Below, piece by piece: positions 7,892 through 15,970 of a stretch of 64,000 bases of DNA. The notes beneath the pieces were generated by a model, which searched no databases, was not told the origin of the DNA, and saw only the letters and a program-made list of their open reading frames with translations. This DNA comes from an uncultured Lachnospiraceae bacterium. Lineage in GTDB: Bacteria > Bacillota > Clostridia > Lachnospirales > Lachnospiraceae. A program made the position numbers and the translations under genes. The stretch covers positions 124,001 through 188,000 of the forward strand of contig CAMNSZ010000003.1 of the NCBI GenBank assembly GCA_946557105.1. Reading direction: 5' to 3'. Numbering within the stretch: the stretch's first letter is position 1; each line of letters opens with the position of its first letter.

Positions 7892-9664
7892 CTAGGGGAT
7901 ATATGCTATTGTGTATACCAACAGAAAATCATTGGCGGCGACAGGCATTGAGGAGCAGTATCTGTCGATAAAATGAGAAAGCCAGCTGTCTATATACAAA
8001 TCATTCAGAGAGGTCTCACAGATAAGATATTGAGGCAGCTTGTCAGGATGCCTGTCAAAGTAAGCAGTTACTGTATTGTTAAAGGTTGGCGTGCTTATGG
8101 TGGAAGGCGTACATATTTCCATATCCTTCATTAAATATAGCTGAGAGGAAGCGCCCGCGTAAAAGACTCTGGCGTTTGCAGGAAGGTTTTCCTTGATAAA
8201 TTGATAGTTGATTCTATAATGGCGTACGGTTTCCGTGTCTGCTATAACGCCGATTGCAGGTCCTTCCCTCATCAGACTGATTTTATCCGTCATGGTATAG
8301 TGTATGCCGCCGGTGGTACGCAGCATATAGCATCTGCCGAAAACCAGCACGAGAAGCCATAGCGTTATAATTCCCCGGTAGGAGAGGACACGGCAAAGCA
8401 GGTTTGTTTGTTTTGCCGTACTATTAAAACGATGTTTTTGTCCAAGCAGCGCCAGAACGCCTACTGCGCAGGGCGCAAGATAGGGAAGGGATACTATGAG
8501 CGGATGGTTGCTGAACAGCAGGATTCCTAAAAAGGCCACCGGCGATATTATAATAAATAATGTAAATATAGGAATAGGGCTTGTTTTTTTCATTATAACG
8601 AGGATGATTGCGGTCAGGGAAATCAGGGGGTACTCTAACATGGGATAGCCGGGATATTGATTTCCGAAAAGCCATATGCCAATCTGCCCTAACAGTGAAC
8701 ATACGAACAGAAGTCTGCCCCACAAGAATGGTATGCTTCTGCACATCCTGACGTTCCGGATTATAAAGTAAAACAGGGTGGCAAATGCGGAGTAGATTCC
8801 GAGAAAGAAAAAAATTTCAAGCAATGAAAGTAAATGTACGTCAAATTTTTCAACGAGGGAGGCGGAATGTGAACCGTCGCTGGAAATAAAACGCAGCTGT
8901 TCCCACAGTGAGGAGATGGTCATATGCGAGAGCAGCGCTCCGAAAAAGACTGCGGCGCAAAAAGCGCAGGGCAGGGTAAAGCTGAAAAGCTCCCTTAGCA
9001 GCAGCCGTTTTTGTGATACGCAGGCTGAAGCAGCCGTTTTGTGCGCCCGCAGAATGCCGAAAGTATTTGACTGCAAAGATTTGCAGTGAAAATGTATCAT
9101 ACAAAAAAGACAGGCAAAAAAGGAAAAAACAGTGGAGGGATAAGCTAAAATCTCAAAGGACAGAAAAAAACCCGACCATATGAGATAAAGAAGCTTACCT
9201 GTTTGGTAATATCTAAGCAGACATAACACGCACAGTGTTAAAAACCAAAGATACATATTAGAGAATTCCGGTAACAGCATAAACTTGGGCAGGGACATAA
9301 CGAAAATACCACATATGAGAAGGCTGTCTGATTGATTAAGCTCACGGCGCAGTGCTCTGTATAAAAAATACGTAACGCAAATATGACAGAGCAGCCCGCA
9401 TGCTCTCAGATAAAGAACAATACCAGTGACAGAGCCTGTGACGGCAATGTAAGGCAGCATGAAGAGAGCAGTCAAAAAGCCGGAGGTCTGGTGAGGCTCC
9501 CACATATCCAGCAGAGGGAAATCGCCCGTTAGCATTCGGTAGGACATGGAAATTGCATATTGCTCGTCTATATCGTATCCCACAAAAAGGATTTTTATCA
9601 TACAGATAAAACAAATTGAAATAAGCATTAGTCTGCGGAATTGTTGTGCTTGATAATATTGCAT
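7892..9664 (-). CDS. GT-C-like membrane glycosyltransferase (putative)
   Basis: Large polytopic membrane protein of 590 residues with about 11-13 hydrophobic segments and a soluble C-terminal part of about 120 residues (from ALMREGPAIGVIADTETVRHYRI onward in the reading). The first external loop carries DIDEQY followed by MLTGDFPLLDMWEPHQTSG, resembling the acidic motif of the Dol-P-Man/ArnT-like GT-C fold that uses polyprenyl-phosphate sugars. No donor or acceptor can be named. ATG 9664 follows AAAGGAA; its own promoter lies just upstream. It is monocistronic and divergent from the two-component operon. Confidence 0.7.
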   Translation of the reverse strand: MQYYQAQQFRRLMLISICFICMIKILFVGYDIDEQYAISMSYRMLTGDFPLLDMWEPHQTSGFLTALFMLPYIAVTGSVTGIVLYLRACGLLCHICVTYFLYRALRRELNQSDSLLICGIFVMSLPKFMLLPEFSNMYLWFLTLCVLCLLRYYQTGKLLYLIWSGFFLSFEILAYPSTVFSFFACLFCMIHFHCKSLQSNTFGILRAHKTAASACVSQKRLLLRELFSFTLPCAFCAAVFFGALLSHMTISSLWEQLRFISSDGSHSASLVEKFDVHLLSLLEIFFFLGIYSAFATLFYFIIRNVRMCRSIPFLWGRLLFVCSLLGQIGIWLFGNQYPGYPMLEYPLISLTAIILVIMKKTSPIPIFTLFIIISPVAFLGILLFSNHPLIVSLPYLAPCAVGVLALLGQKHRFNSTAKQTNLLCRVLSYRGIITLWLLVLVFGRCYMLRTTGGIHYTMTDKISLMREGPAIGVIADTETVRHYRINYQFIKENLPANARVFYAGASSQLYLMKDMEICTPSTISTPTFNNTVTAYFDRHPDKLPQYLICETSLNDLYIDSWLSHFIDRYCSSMPVAANDFLLVYTIAYIP

Positions 9665-9691
9665 AGGACCGTTCCTTTCATCAGGCCTAGT

Positions 9692-9720
9692 ATAGTACAA
9701 ATAAAATAGTTAAAATACAA
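9692..9720 (-). promoter_or_regulatory. Promoter of the GT-C-like gene
   Basis: Reading the minus strand, TTGTAT (9715-9720) and TACTAT (9692-9697) are 17 bases apart. The predicted start of transcription leaves a leader of only about 20 bases, which still holds the AAAGGAA ribosome binding site. Confidence 0.6.
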
Positions 9721-9803
9721 GTGTGCTAAAAATTGCTACAAATATAACAAACAGTAATTCGGGCCGCAATATTCCGCGACGGAAATTAAGAATGATTTAG
9801 AAG

Positions 9804-9873
9804 TATGTAAGACTCTTTTGGAGATATGTAAGCTTTTATAAGAAGTATGTAAGAACATTAAGATATATGTAAG
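9804..9873 (+). promoter_or_regulatory. Four TATGTAAG direct repeats upstream of the response regulator
   Basis: TATGTAAG occurs at 9804-9811, 9825-9832, 9846-9853 and 9866-9873, with steps of 21, 21 and 20 bases, two helical turns, so all copies face the same side of the DNA. Three copies are preceded at fixed distance by TTAGA or TAAGA, giving TnAGA-N4-TGTAA, one base from the BceR box recalled from Bacillus (TnACA-N4-TGTAA). The array ends about 22 bases before the likely -35. It is probably the autoregulatory operator of the following response regulator. Confidence 0.75.
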
Positions 9874-9895
9874 ATTTTCCCGGATATGACGACAG

Positions 9896-9924
9896 TTATT
9901 CATAACAGTCCGTAAATTTATAAT
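9896..9924 (+). promoter_or_regulatory. Promoter of the two-component operon
   Basis: A perfect -10 (TATAAT, 9919-9924) is paired with a very poor -35 (TTATTC, 9896-9901) at 17 bases. A good -10 with a weak -35 behind an operator array is what an activator-dependent promoter looks like. Confidence 0.55.
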
Positions 9925-9963
9925 GCAACTTTTAATAGAGAGTGGCGGGAGGGGAGGAGCAAT

Positions 9964-10653
9964 ATGGATAAATATAAAATTTTGGTGGTTGAGGATGATG
10001 CCGTAATAGCCTCAGAGATGAAGAAACATTTGGAAAAATGGGGCTATGAGGTAGGGTGTGTGGAGGATTTTAGAAATGTGCTCGCCTGTTTTGCCGCTTT
10101 TATGCCCCAGCTGGTGCTTATGGATATAGGGCTTCCATACTACAACGGTCATTATTGGTGCGGACAGATACGGCAGGTATCGCAGGTTCCTATAATTTTT
10201 GTGTCCTCTGCGGGAGATAACATGAATATCGTTATGGCGGTAAATATGGGCGGTGATGATTTTATCACTAAGCCCTTTGATCTGGAGGTGCTTTCCGCCA
10301 AGGTTCTTGCAATGCTGCGAAGAAGTTATGCATTTCGGGAGCAGACAAGTATTTTGGAGTGTCGGGGCATTATTTTGGATATTGCGGACGCCTCCTTAAA
10401 GGTGGGGGAGGAAAAGCTGGAGCTGACCCGCAACGAATTTAAGATAATGCAGCTTTTATTTGAGAACAGGGGAAGAAATGTGTCCAGAGAAGAAATTATG
10501 AAACGGTTGTGGGATAATGACTGCTTTGTGGACGACAACACTCTCACGGTAAATATAGCAAGGCTGAGGAAGAAGCTGGAGGCTGCGGGGGTGGAGCGGC
10601 TTATACAGACAAAGAAGGGTATGGGATATATAGTAGAGGAAAGACCGCTATAA
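9964..10653 (+). CDS. OmpR-family response regulator, BceR-like
   Basis: Two-domain regulator of 229 residues. The receiver domain has the acidic pocket (E10-D12), phospho-acceptor D54 in VLMDIGLP and the conserved lysine in ITKPFD; the C-terminal winged helix ends with VNIARLRKKLEAAG and the wing TKKGMGYIVE. The HK starts 12 bases after its stop and an ABC exporter follows, the layout of Bce-type peptide-antibiotic sensing and detoxification modules. The ATG follows GGAGG. Operators at 9804-9873 and 11850-11877 suggest that it controls both its own promoter and the transporter promoter. Confidence 0.92.
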   Translation: MDKYKILVVEDDAVIASEMKKHLEKWGYEVGCVEDFRNVLACFAAFMPQLVLMDIGLPYYNGHYWCGQIRQVSQVPIIFVSSAGDNMNIVMAVNMGGDDFITKPFDLEVLSAKVLAMLRRSYAFREQTSILECRGIILDIADASLKVGEEKLELTRNEFKIMQLLFENRGRNVSREEIMKRLWDNDCFVDDNTLTVNIARLRKKLEAAGVERLIQTKKGMGYIVEERPL

Positions 10654-10664
10654 GGAGGCATGTC

Positions 10665-11792
10665 TTGAAGGATAGGAAAATGAAGTGCAAAAAAGCTACA
10701 GTCATTGATTATTGGAAGGACTATTTAAAAGAAAAACGTCCTGTTATCTGCTTGTATTTAATCACCGCAGTTACTTTTTGGGGGCTCGCATGTTTGTATC
10801 GTTTGGAGAATCTGCCTAAAATAGGCTACGGAGTGGTACTGACAGCCTGCTTTTGGATTTTTGCAGGGATTTTTTACGGCAGGAGATATGTGGAGAAAAG
10901 AAAAAGAATCAGTATGGCGCAGGAGCATCCGGATAATGTCTGGGAGTTTTTGATAAGAGAAAGAAAGCAAAGGGAAGGCGGCGCTATAGGAGCATTGGAG
11001 GAAGGTGAAGGCGCTATGCTTGAGAACGCCTATATTTCCTTGATTGAGACACTTTGTGACAGAGACCGGCGAAGGCAGGATATTTGGGAAGAGAAAAGCA
11101 GGGAACAGAGTGATTATTACATGATGTGGGCGCATCAGATAAAAACTCCCATCTCCGCAATGAAGCTGTTGTTAAACGGGCAGTCTGCAGGTCAGAAGGA
11201 AAGCTTTTTGCTGCAGGAGGAGCTTTTCAAGATAGAACAGTATGTGGAGATGGTGCTCCATTTTCAACGCCTTGAGACCATGTCTCAGGATATGGTGCTT
11301 AAGGAATACGACCTTTACGGGTTACTAAAGCAGGCAGTGAAAAAGTATTCCGTACTCTTTATCAACAGCGCAGTCAGGCTGGAGCTGGAGCCCATGCAGA
11401 TGAGAACGGTCACGGACGATAAATGGTTTAGCTTTTGTGTGGAGCAGATTTTATCAAACAGTATTAAATATACTGCGCAGGCCAGAGGGCTTGCGGGAAG
11501 AGAGCCAAAGGAGGGAACGGTTTCCCTGTATATTCAGGAGGCGGAGCCTGACACCTTGGTAATCGGAGACAACGGTATAGGTATCAGGCAAGAGGATTTA
11601 CCCCGTATTTTCGAGAGAGGATTTACGGGATACAACGGACGTATGGATAAAAAAGCCACCGGTATAGGGCTGTATCTGAGCAAGCGTATTTTGGACAGAC
11701 TGGGAAATACCATTCGGGTGGAAAGCGTCGAGGGAGCAGGCACAAGGGTGTATATTACGCTTGTGACAAAGCAAGAGCTTGATTACGGATAG
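10665..11792 (+). CDS. Intramembrane-sensing histidine kinase, BceS-like
   Basis: Sensor kinase of 375 residues with only two membrane segments (about 26-45 and 53-72) and almost no extracellular loop, the mark of intramembrane-sensing kinases that are driven by a partner BceAB transporter. The phospho-acceptor is H157 in MWAHQIKTPI; N-box ILSNSIKY, G1 box DNGIGI and G2 box ATGIGLYL are intact. The start is a TTG at 10665 with a well-spaced AGGAGG. If the frameshift in the downstream ATPase is real, this kinase may lack its activating partner. Confidence 0.9.
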   Translation: MKDRKMKCKKATVIDYWKDYLKEKRPVICLYLITAVTFWGLACLYRLENLPKIGYGVVLTACFWIFAGIFYGRRYVEKRKRISMAQEHPDNVWEFLIRERKQREGGAIGALEEGEGAMLENAYISLIETLCDRDRRRQDIWEEKSREQSDYYMMWAHQIKTPISAMKLLLNGQSAGQKESFLLQEELFKIEQYVEMVLHFQRLETMSQDMVLKEYDLYGLLKQAVKKYSVLFINSAVRLELEPMQMRTVTDDKWFSFCVEQILSNSIKYTAQARGLAGREPKEGTVSLYIQEAEPDTLVIGDNGIGIRQEDLPRIFERGFTGYNGRMDKKATGIGLYLSKRILDRLGNTIRVESVEGAGTRVYITLVTKQELDYG

Positions 11793-11831
11793 GCGTTATA
11801 GGAGCAAATATTAAAAGAAAAGAGCAAAGAA

Positions 11832-11849
11832 TTCCGTAAGCTTACGGAA
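11832..11849. repeat. 18-bp perfect palindrome before the transporter genes
   Basis: TTCCGTAAGCTTACGGAA reads the same on both strands. It immediately precedes the first ATGTAAG repeat of the transporter promoter and shares the GTAAG core with it. The right half plus the next bases (TTACG-GAAA-TGTAA) differ from the recalled BceR box at one position. Confidence 0.7.
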
Positions 11850-11877
11850 ATGTAAGCTTGCGGCAGGGAAATGTAAG
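11850..11877 (+). promoter_or_regulatory. Two ATGTAAG repeats upstream of the ABC genes
   Basis: ATGTAAG at 11850-11856 and 11871-11877 are exactly 21 bases apart, the same motif and period as the array in front of the response regulator. They lie about 33 bases before a TATGAT -10 (11910-11915) that has no recognisable -35, consistent with activation by the same regulator. Confidence 0.7.
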
Positions 11878-11971
11878 GCAATTCTATGGCATGACATTTC
11901 CTTTTTTTGTATGATCTTCTTGAAAAGACAATTTAAGCGGAAGCAAATGATATAGAAACAGGAGGAACAAT

Positions 11972-12744
11972 ATGGTACTGTTGGAAGTCAAAAATTTAAA
12001 AAAGGTTTATACCACGCGTTTGGGCGGAAATAAGGTACAGGCGCTTGAGGATGTAAATTTTTCCGTGGAGCAGGGGGAATATGTGGCAATAATGGGCGAA
12101 TCGGGCTCCGGTAAGACTACGCTTTTAAATATTATGGCGTCGCTGGATAAGCCTACGGGCGGGCAGGTAATTCTGGCGGGGAAAATATGGCTGATATAAG
12201 GCAGAAGGAGATTTGTGCCTTTAGGAGGGATAATCTGGGCTTTGTCTTTCAGGATTTCAATTTGCTGGATACACTTTCCTTAAGGGATAACATTTTTCTG
12301 CCGCTGGTGCTGGCGGGGAGAGATTACAGGAGTATGGAGGAGCGTCTGCTGCCTTTGGCAAAAAAGCTATCTATAACGGAGATTTTGGAAAAGTATCCTT
12401 ACGAGGTGTCGGGAGGGCAGAAACAGAGGGCGGCGGTGGCGAGAGCTCTTATCACAAGACCGCAGATTGTGTTTGCCGACGAACCCACCGGAGCCTTGGA
12501 TTCTAAGGCTTCGGATAAGCTGCTCCGTATTTTTGCGGACGTGAATAGGGACGGGCAGACGATTCTTATGGTTACGCACAGTATTCAGGCTGCAAGCCGT
12601 GCGGGAAGAGTTCTGTTTATCAAGGATGGCACGGTGTTTAACCAGATTTACAGGGGAGCGCTTAACGACGAGGAGATGTACCGCAAGATTTCCGATTCTC
12701 TTACCGTGCTTCAAACAAACAATAAGGAGGCGGTGAGGGTATGA
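11972..12744 (+). pseudogene. BceA-like ABC transporter ATPase, frameshifted
   Basis: The ATPase is split into two frames. Codons 1-71 (11972-12184) carry Walker A (GESGSGKTT, about 42-50). From 12187 the other frame carries the Q-loop (FVFQDFN), signature (VSGGQKQR), Walker B with catalytic Glu (IVFADEPTGALD) and the H-loop (VTHS). Adding one A to the AAAA run at 12182-12185 restores a continuous protein of about 257 residues reading GKNMADIR across the break. The coding potential after the break is undamaged, so the change is recent or a sequencing error. Internal restart at ATG 12187 would give a separate half with no Walker A. The last bases overlap the permease start as ATGA. Confidence 0.85.
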
Positions 12745-14711
12745 AGCGAGTGACATTGCTGCCAAGAATGGCGTTTTCCAATATACGAAACAACGGCTCC
12801 ACTTATTTTCCCTATATGGGAGCCAGTGTTTTTGCAATTTTCACTTATTTTGTGTTTGACCTGATATTATGTAACGATCTTATTGCCACGTTGCCCAGAG
12901 CTATGTACGCCATGATGCTGGTTCAGATTGGTTTTTGGCTTCTGGGGATAATTCTGGTTCCGTTTTTGTATTATGCAAATAGCTTTCTCATCAAGAGACG
13001 AAAAAAGGAGCTGGGGCTGTTTAGTATTTTAGGACTGGAGAAAAAGCATATCGGGATTATGATGCTGTTTGAGAGTATTTTGCTTTATGTAGTGGTAATC
13101 TTGGCGGCTGTGGGTTTGGGAATTCTGTTTTCAAAATTGATTTTTCTTTTCTTAATCAATTTGGCGAAGCTGCCCGTGGAAGCGTCCTTTGCGGTAAGTT
13201 CCAAGGCGGTTTGGGATACCCTGATTTTTTATGCATTTGTTACAATACTAAATCTGCTGGTAAATCTGTTCCATGTCGGTAAATCAAATCCCGTTGAGCT
13301 GATGAGCGGTTCAAGAAAGGGAGAGAAGGAGCCAAAGCATATCCTGCTTTGGAGTATAGTGGGCGTTTTGTTTATGGGAGGCGGTTACTATATGGCATTG
13401 ACAGTAAAAATGGATTCTATGCTGTTTTTAGTATTTTTTCAGGCGGTACTGTTTGTGGTGGCAGGAACCTACTATCTTTTTACTTCGGGCAGCATTATAT
13501 TCCTTGGCGCCATAAAGAGAAGAAAGAAAATTTATTATTGTGCCGATAACTTTGTCACGGTGTCAGGTATGCTGTACCGCATGAAAAAAAGCGCCGCAAG
13601 TCTTTCCAATATCTGTATTTTCAGCACAATGGTGATTGTGACGGTGGTGTGTACGTTTGCCTTGTATTTGGGAATGGATTCCGTGAAGAGCTCGGTTTAT
13701 CCCAAAGAAATAGAGTTGATTTTTTTGGGGGAAAATATGGCGGACAGTGCCAAAATATCTCTGGCGATAAGAAACTTGGCCAAGGAAGAAGAAGTAGAGC
13801 TTTCGGATTATTGCGATTATCAGTCCTGTACGGTTTATGCAGCACAGCATGAGGCGGCGTTTCTTCCCGGACAGAATGAGAACGGCTATAGAAGCAGGAG
13901 TGAAATAGTGCTAATGAGTCTTGCGGAATATAACAGGCTTGAGGGAAAGAGTGAAGAATTACGACAGGGAGAGGTATTTATTTTCAGCACCGGAGCCGAT
14001 TACGGATACGATACTTTGAGACTGGCGGATAAGGAATACAGAGTAAAGGAGGAGTTGAAGAGCAGCAGAATAAGAAATAAGGAAATAAACAATATGAACT
14101 ACTTTTATGTGGTGGTGTTGCCCGATATGGAAGGGCTTGTGGATACGGCGGCAGGCTTTGGAGTGGATACGGCGGCTTTGCTTTCCCATCGGTATAGCTT
14201 TAATCCCACAGGTGATGCGGACAGGGTAGAGGCGTTTTCCGAAAGGTTAAATCGGTATGCGGCGAATCAGCCGGGCTTTGCCGGATTTTTTGACTACAGG
14301 GAAAGCAAGTCGGATATGGAGAGTATGTATGGAGGCTTGTTGTTTGTGGGAATTTTCTATGGACTGATATTTCTTGTATGCCTTTTAATCATTATGTACT
14401 ACAAGCAGATTACAGAGGGCTTTGAGGATAAGAAAAGCTTTGAAATCATGCAGAAGGTAGGCATGAGTGACGAGGAAATACAAAGGACTATAAAAAAGCA
14501 GATATTATTAGTGTTTGCGCTGCCACTTTTTGGAGCGCTGCTCCACACTGCGGCTGCCATGCCTATGGTGATTATGCTGCTGGCGGCGATCAACCTGTTC
14601 GATACAAAGCTTATAATTGTGTGCGCAGTTACGGTGGGACTGCTTTTTGCCGCATTTTATAGTTTCTGTTATAAGAAGACTGCAGGAACCTACTACCGTA
14701 TTGTGAAGTAA
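12741..14711 (+). CDS. FtsX-like ABC permease, BceB-like
   Basis: Permease of 656 residues, matching the usual BceB length. Ten hydrophobic segments can be drawn, with a large extracytoplasmic domain between about 310 and 520, as in permeases that recognise lipid II-binding peptides such as bacitracin. FtsX-type segments are seen at about 55-170 and at the C-terminus. The cytoplasmic FLIKRRKKELGLFSILGLEKKHIG motif is typical of the group. The gene overlaps the ATPase stop by four bases, so translation is probably coupled. The substrate is unknown. The protein itself is intact although its ATPase partner is frameshifted. Confidence 0.9.
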   Translation: MKRVTLLPRMAFSNIRNNGSTYFPYMGASVFAIFTYFVFDLILCNDLIATLPRAMYAMMLVQIGFWLLGIILVPFLYYANSFLIKRRKKELGLFSILGLEKKHIGIMMLFESILLYVVVILAAVGLGILFSKLIFLFLINLAKLPVEASFAVSSKAVWDTLIFYAFVTILNLLVNLFHVGKSNPVELMSGSRKGEKEPKHILLWSIVGVLFMGGGYYMALTVKMDSMLFLVFFQAVLFVVAGTYYLFTSGSIIFLGAIKRRKKIYYCADNFVTVSGMLYRMKKSAASLSNICIFSTMVIVTVVCTFALYLGMDSVKSSVYPKEIELIFLGENMADSAKISLAIRNLAKEEEVELSDYCDYQSCTVYAAQHEAAFLPGQNENGYRSRSEIVLMSLAEYNRLEGKSEELRQGEVFIFSTGADYGYDTLRLADKEYRVKEELKSSRIRNKEINNMNYFYVVVLPDMEGLVDTAAGFGVDTAALLSHRYSFNPTGDADRVEAFSERLNRYAANQPGFAGFFDYRESKSDMESMYGGLLFVGIFYGLIFLVCLLIIMYYKQITEGFEDKKSFEIMQKVGMSDEEIQRTIKKQILLVFALPLFGALLHTAAAMPMVIMLLAAINLFDTKLIIVCAVTVGLLFAAFYSFCYKKTAGTYYRIVK

Positions 14712-14735
14712 ACGGAAAGTGAGGGTTGCTGCCAA

Positions 14736-14776
14736 GTATGTGGCTGTACGCTCCTTGCGGGCTTCCAGCCACATAC
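14736..14776. other. Long hairpin downstream of the permease
   Basis: An 11-bp perfect inverted repeat (GTATGTGGCTG / CAGCCACATAC) with a 19-base loop sits 25 bases after the permease stop. It lacks a T-tract on either strand. It may slow transcription between the convergent permease and DUF2935 genes. Confidence 0.5.
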
Positions 14777-14848
14777 ATTTCAAATACAATCCGGCAAATA
14801 AGATAAGCTTTTGGCAGTGCGGACATGCCTTAATATGGCCTTATAGAT

Positions 14849-15748
14849 TTATGCTCTTTGTATATCCAAAAGTCTCAAATAATGATTGGCTTCTCTTAGG
14901 ACATGGTCGGCGAGCAGGGGAGGAATGATAGATTTTATTTTACAGGTCAATAGGCCCTCGGTTGTATGGAGTTTGAAATCTTTGATTTCCTCAGTTGCGC
15001 TTAAGCTGCTTTGATAAACGGCATATTCGGCGCCGGATATACATGCGTTAAGAAGCTTTTCAAAGCCCTGAGCCGACGCTCTTGCCGTATCCTTAAGCAA
15101 CATCTCTGTGGGATCCAGCATCCCGTCAATAAAACGCGCATGCTCCTCCATAATATTATTCCAGAAATTAAGATCCTCGCACAATGTCCGTCTAGGAAGC
15201 TGAAAATCAAGTAAATCCGTTAAGAGCTTCAAATAGTGCCCGGCTTCCCGGATATCATGTTCCAGCATTTCGGGATACAATCCCATAAAAACCTTGCAAT
15301 GAAGCGCTTTTGTCAAAAGGTCCTTTTGGAAAGAAAGCGTTTCCTGCAGTAAGAGGTAGGAGCCGTTATTTATTTTATTAACGGCGTCAAGCAGTAATTC
15401 GCTGCCATAAAATCTAGAAGAGCCCGAAAGCGCAAGCTCCCGCTTAGTAATTGACGTATTTATGCCGGCGCCTGTCAGCTTAGAGGTCACTTCCTCCGAC
15501 CGAAGGGTATAAGGGGTGACAAGCTCCTTTGAAGAGATGACTCTTTCGGATACGACCTTATCCGAATAATGTAAAGTATTTTCCAGTAAATGTTCAAACC
15601 GTCTTTTCAGCTCATTGGCCCTTACAATATATGGGTTTGCCGCAGGCTGTAAATTGACTTCCAGTAAAAATAAGTGTTCCTTCATAATCCTCTGAAAAAA
15701 AAGATTGACTTCGACAGAGGTTCGGATATATTCGGGTTTTGGTAGCAT
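14849..15748 (-). CDS. DUF2935 domain-containing protein
   Basis: Soluble, helix-rich protein of 299 residues with two repeats of the DUF2935 fold. Repeat hallmarks are KEHLFLLE with EAGHYLKLL in the first and FWNNIMEEHARFIDG with REANHYLRLL in the second. The evenly spaced Glu/His residues suggest a metal-binding four-helix bundle of the ferritin-like kind; this is inference, and no function is established. It is a single gene, convergent with the Bce-like operon. The ATG at 15748 has only a GGCGG upstream. Confidence 0.82.
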   Translation of the reverse strand: MLPKPEYIRTSVEVNLFFQRIMKEHLFLLEVNLQPAANPYIVRANELKRRFEHLLENTLHYSDKVVSERVISSKELVTPYTLRSEEVTSKLTGAGINTSITKRELALSGSSRFYGSELLLDAVNKINNGSYLLLQETLSFQKDLLTKALHCKVFMGLYPEMLEHDIREAGHYLKLLTDLLDFQLPRRTLCEDLNFWNNIMEEHARFIDGMLDPTEMLLKDTARASAQGFEKLLNACISGAEYAVYQSSLSATEEIKDFKLHTTEGLLTCKIKSIIPPLLADHVLREANHYLRLLDIQRA

Positions 15749-15862
15749 AAATAAAAGCCGCCTATGTTATTTTAAAATATATTATATGTTGAAAAATATA
15801 AAATGTGTGACAATGCGTTCCCTGTGCCGTAATATGTTTTCTGACAGGACAAAAAATCTTAT

Positions 15863-15891
15863 TTGCATTTTTATTATTTTTTGTATATGAT
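15863..15891 (+). promoter_or_regulatory. Promoter of mnmA
   Basis: TTGCAT (15863-15868) and TATGAT (15886-15891) are spaced by 17 bases in an AT-rich stretch, about 80 bases before the mnmA start. Confidence 0.6.
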
Positions 15892-15970
15892 TGAGATTAA
15901 AAGATTATCGAAGGTGTGAATAAAAAGCATACGAGGAGTACAAAAGGAAGGTAACAAAGAGGATTTGCCG

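Noticed and set aside
12170..12195. Programmed -1 ribosomal frameshift in the ABC ATPase
   Set aside because: The zero-frame codons GGG-AAA-ATA do not form an X-XXY-YYZ slippery heptamer and no downstream stimulatory hairpin was seen; a one-base deletion explains the data better.
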